From Methylobacter tundripaludum SV96 (GTDB taxonomy: Bacteria; Pseudomonadota; Gammaproteobacteria; Methylococcales; Methylomonadaceae), in assembly GCF_000190755.2 (NCBI RefSeq), contig NZ_JH109152.1:1218167-1282166 (forward strand): DNA of 64,000 nucleotides, in the 5' to 3' direction. The position numbers were made by a program, and so were the translations under genes. Every line of letters starts with the position of its first letter. The stretch's first letter is position 1. Below are positions 63,570-64,000 of this stretch, piece after piece. The notes below the pieces were generated by a model. It was not told the DNA's origin. It ran no database searches and saw nothing but the letters and a program-made list of their open reading frames with translations.

Positions 63570-64000
63570 ATGGATTATTTCCCTGTATTTTTAAAGCTTA
63601 AAGACCAGCCTTGCCTGGTTGTTGGTGCGGGCGAAATCGCCGCCCGGAAAATTGAATTGTTGGCACGAGCCGGCGCAAAAATCACCGTGATAGCCAGGGA
63701 GATAAGTCCCACGGTATTAAGCCTGCAAGCGACGCATAACTTAACGCTGCTGCAAAAGTCATTCTCCCCTGCCGATCTTGGCGAATTCAGGCTGGTGGTA
63801 TCGGCAACCGATAATACGGAGACCAATTGCCTGGTTGCCAAAACGGCGACGGACCAAAATATCCCTGTCAACGTGGTCGATAATCCCGAGCTGTGCAGCT
63901 TCATTTTTCCGGCCATTATCGACCGCTCGCCGATTATTGCCGCGGTATCCTCCGGCGGTGCCGCACCGGTATTAGCCCGTTTGCTCAGGGCTAAAATAGA
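63570..64000 (+). CDS. cysG: Siroheme synthase N-terminal part, runs off window
   Basis: 143 residues visible: 'MDYFPVFLKLKDQPCLVVGAGEIAARKIELLARAGAKITVIA' is the NAD-binding precorrin-2 dehydrogenase domain of CysG; 'SATDNTETNCLVAKTATDQNIPVNVVDNPELCSFIFPAIIDRSPIIAAVSSGGAAPVLARLLRAKI' continues into the ferrochelatase region. It makes siroheme, the cofactor of assimilatory nitrite and sulphite reductases, so it complements the nitrate genes. The stop and any methyltransferase half lie beyond the window. Confidence 0.93.
   Translation, partial: MDYFPVFLKLKDQPCLVVGAGEIAARKIELLARAGAKITVIAREISPTVLSLQATHNLTLLQKSFSPADLGEFRLVVSATDNTETNCLVAKTATDQNIPVNVVDNPELCSFIFPAIIDRSPIIAAVSSGGAAPVLARLLRAKI

Overview
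The window looks like chromosomal DNA of a gammaproteobacterium. It has about 50% GC, proteobacterial housekeeping genes (purM, metA, ubiA, hda, panE, sodB, tusA, cysG) and many dispersed intergenic palindromes. An aerobic methanotroph of the Methylococcales (Methylobacter-like) is my best guess. That is inference from gene content and repeat style; no methane oxidation gene lies in the window.

Layout. 1-1.9 kb: end of a chemoreceptor gene and a small DUF2721 membrane protein. 2-12.3 kb: nitrate uptake (nrtA, nrtB, a fused double ATPase nrtCD, an outer-membrane porin, a NarK-type transporter) and a PP2C phosphatase-kinase fusion. 12.3-19.9 kb, minus strand: a tellurite-resistance-associated (Ter) operon with two TerD proteins, ATP-grasp, two phosphoribosyltransferase-like proteins, a HAD phosphatase, a CitE-like lyase and TerB. 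20.4-27.2 kb: assimilatory nitrate reductase (nasB, nasA) divergent from the nitrogen regulators ntrB and ntrC. 27.7-34.3 kb: a secreted cadherin-like protein, a Tat-exported multicopper oxidase, a SCO copper chaperone and a NarL-type regulator. 34.7-41.1 kb, minus strand: a four-gene SMC/condensin operon with a Toprim protein, a Wadjet/MksBEFG-like plasmid-defence system in an unusual gene order. 41.7-44.2 kb: arsenic resistance (arsR, arsC, acr3) and a FUN14 protein. 44.5-64 kb: a hemerythrin-PAS-GGDEF-EAL protein, housekeeping genes, a BLUF photoreceptor fused to a PsiE-like membrane domain, a large hybrid histidine kinase, a deoxyinosine glycosylase, tusA and the start of cysG.

The nitrogen genes appear to form one regulon. 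Sigma-54 promoter matches with NtrC-like sites upstream precede nrtA, narK and nasB. The nrtA leader also carries two hairpins with hexanucleotide loops (A at position 1, G at position 4) overlapping an intrinsic terminator, which is the arrangement recognised by ANTAR antiterminators such as NasR/NasT. ntrBC itself is encoded here; no ANTAR protein is.

The least explained signal is a family of three near-identical 83-nt transcription units (27317, 34506, 41408). Each has its own promoter, a hairpin exposing UCCUC, and a strong terminator. Two of them sit as direct repeats on either side of the Wadjet-like operon. A second theme is dispersed palindromes that nest in one another and have, in at least four places, been absorbed in frame into protein-coding genes.
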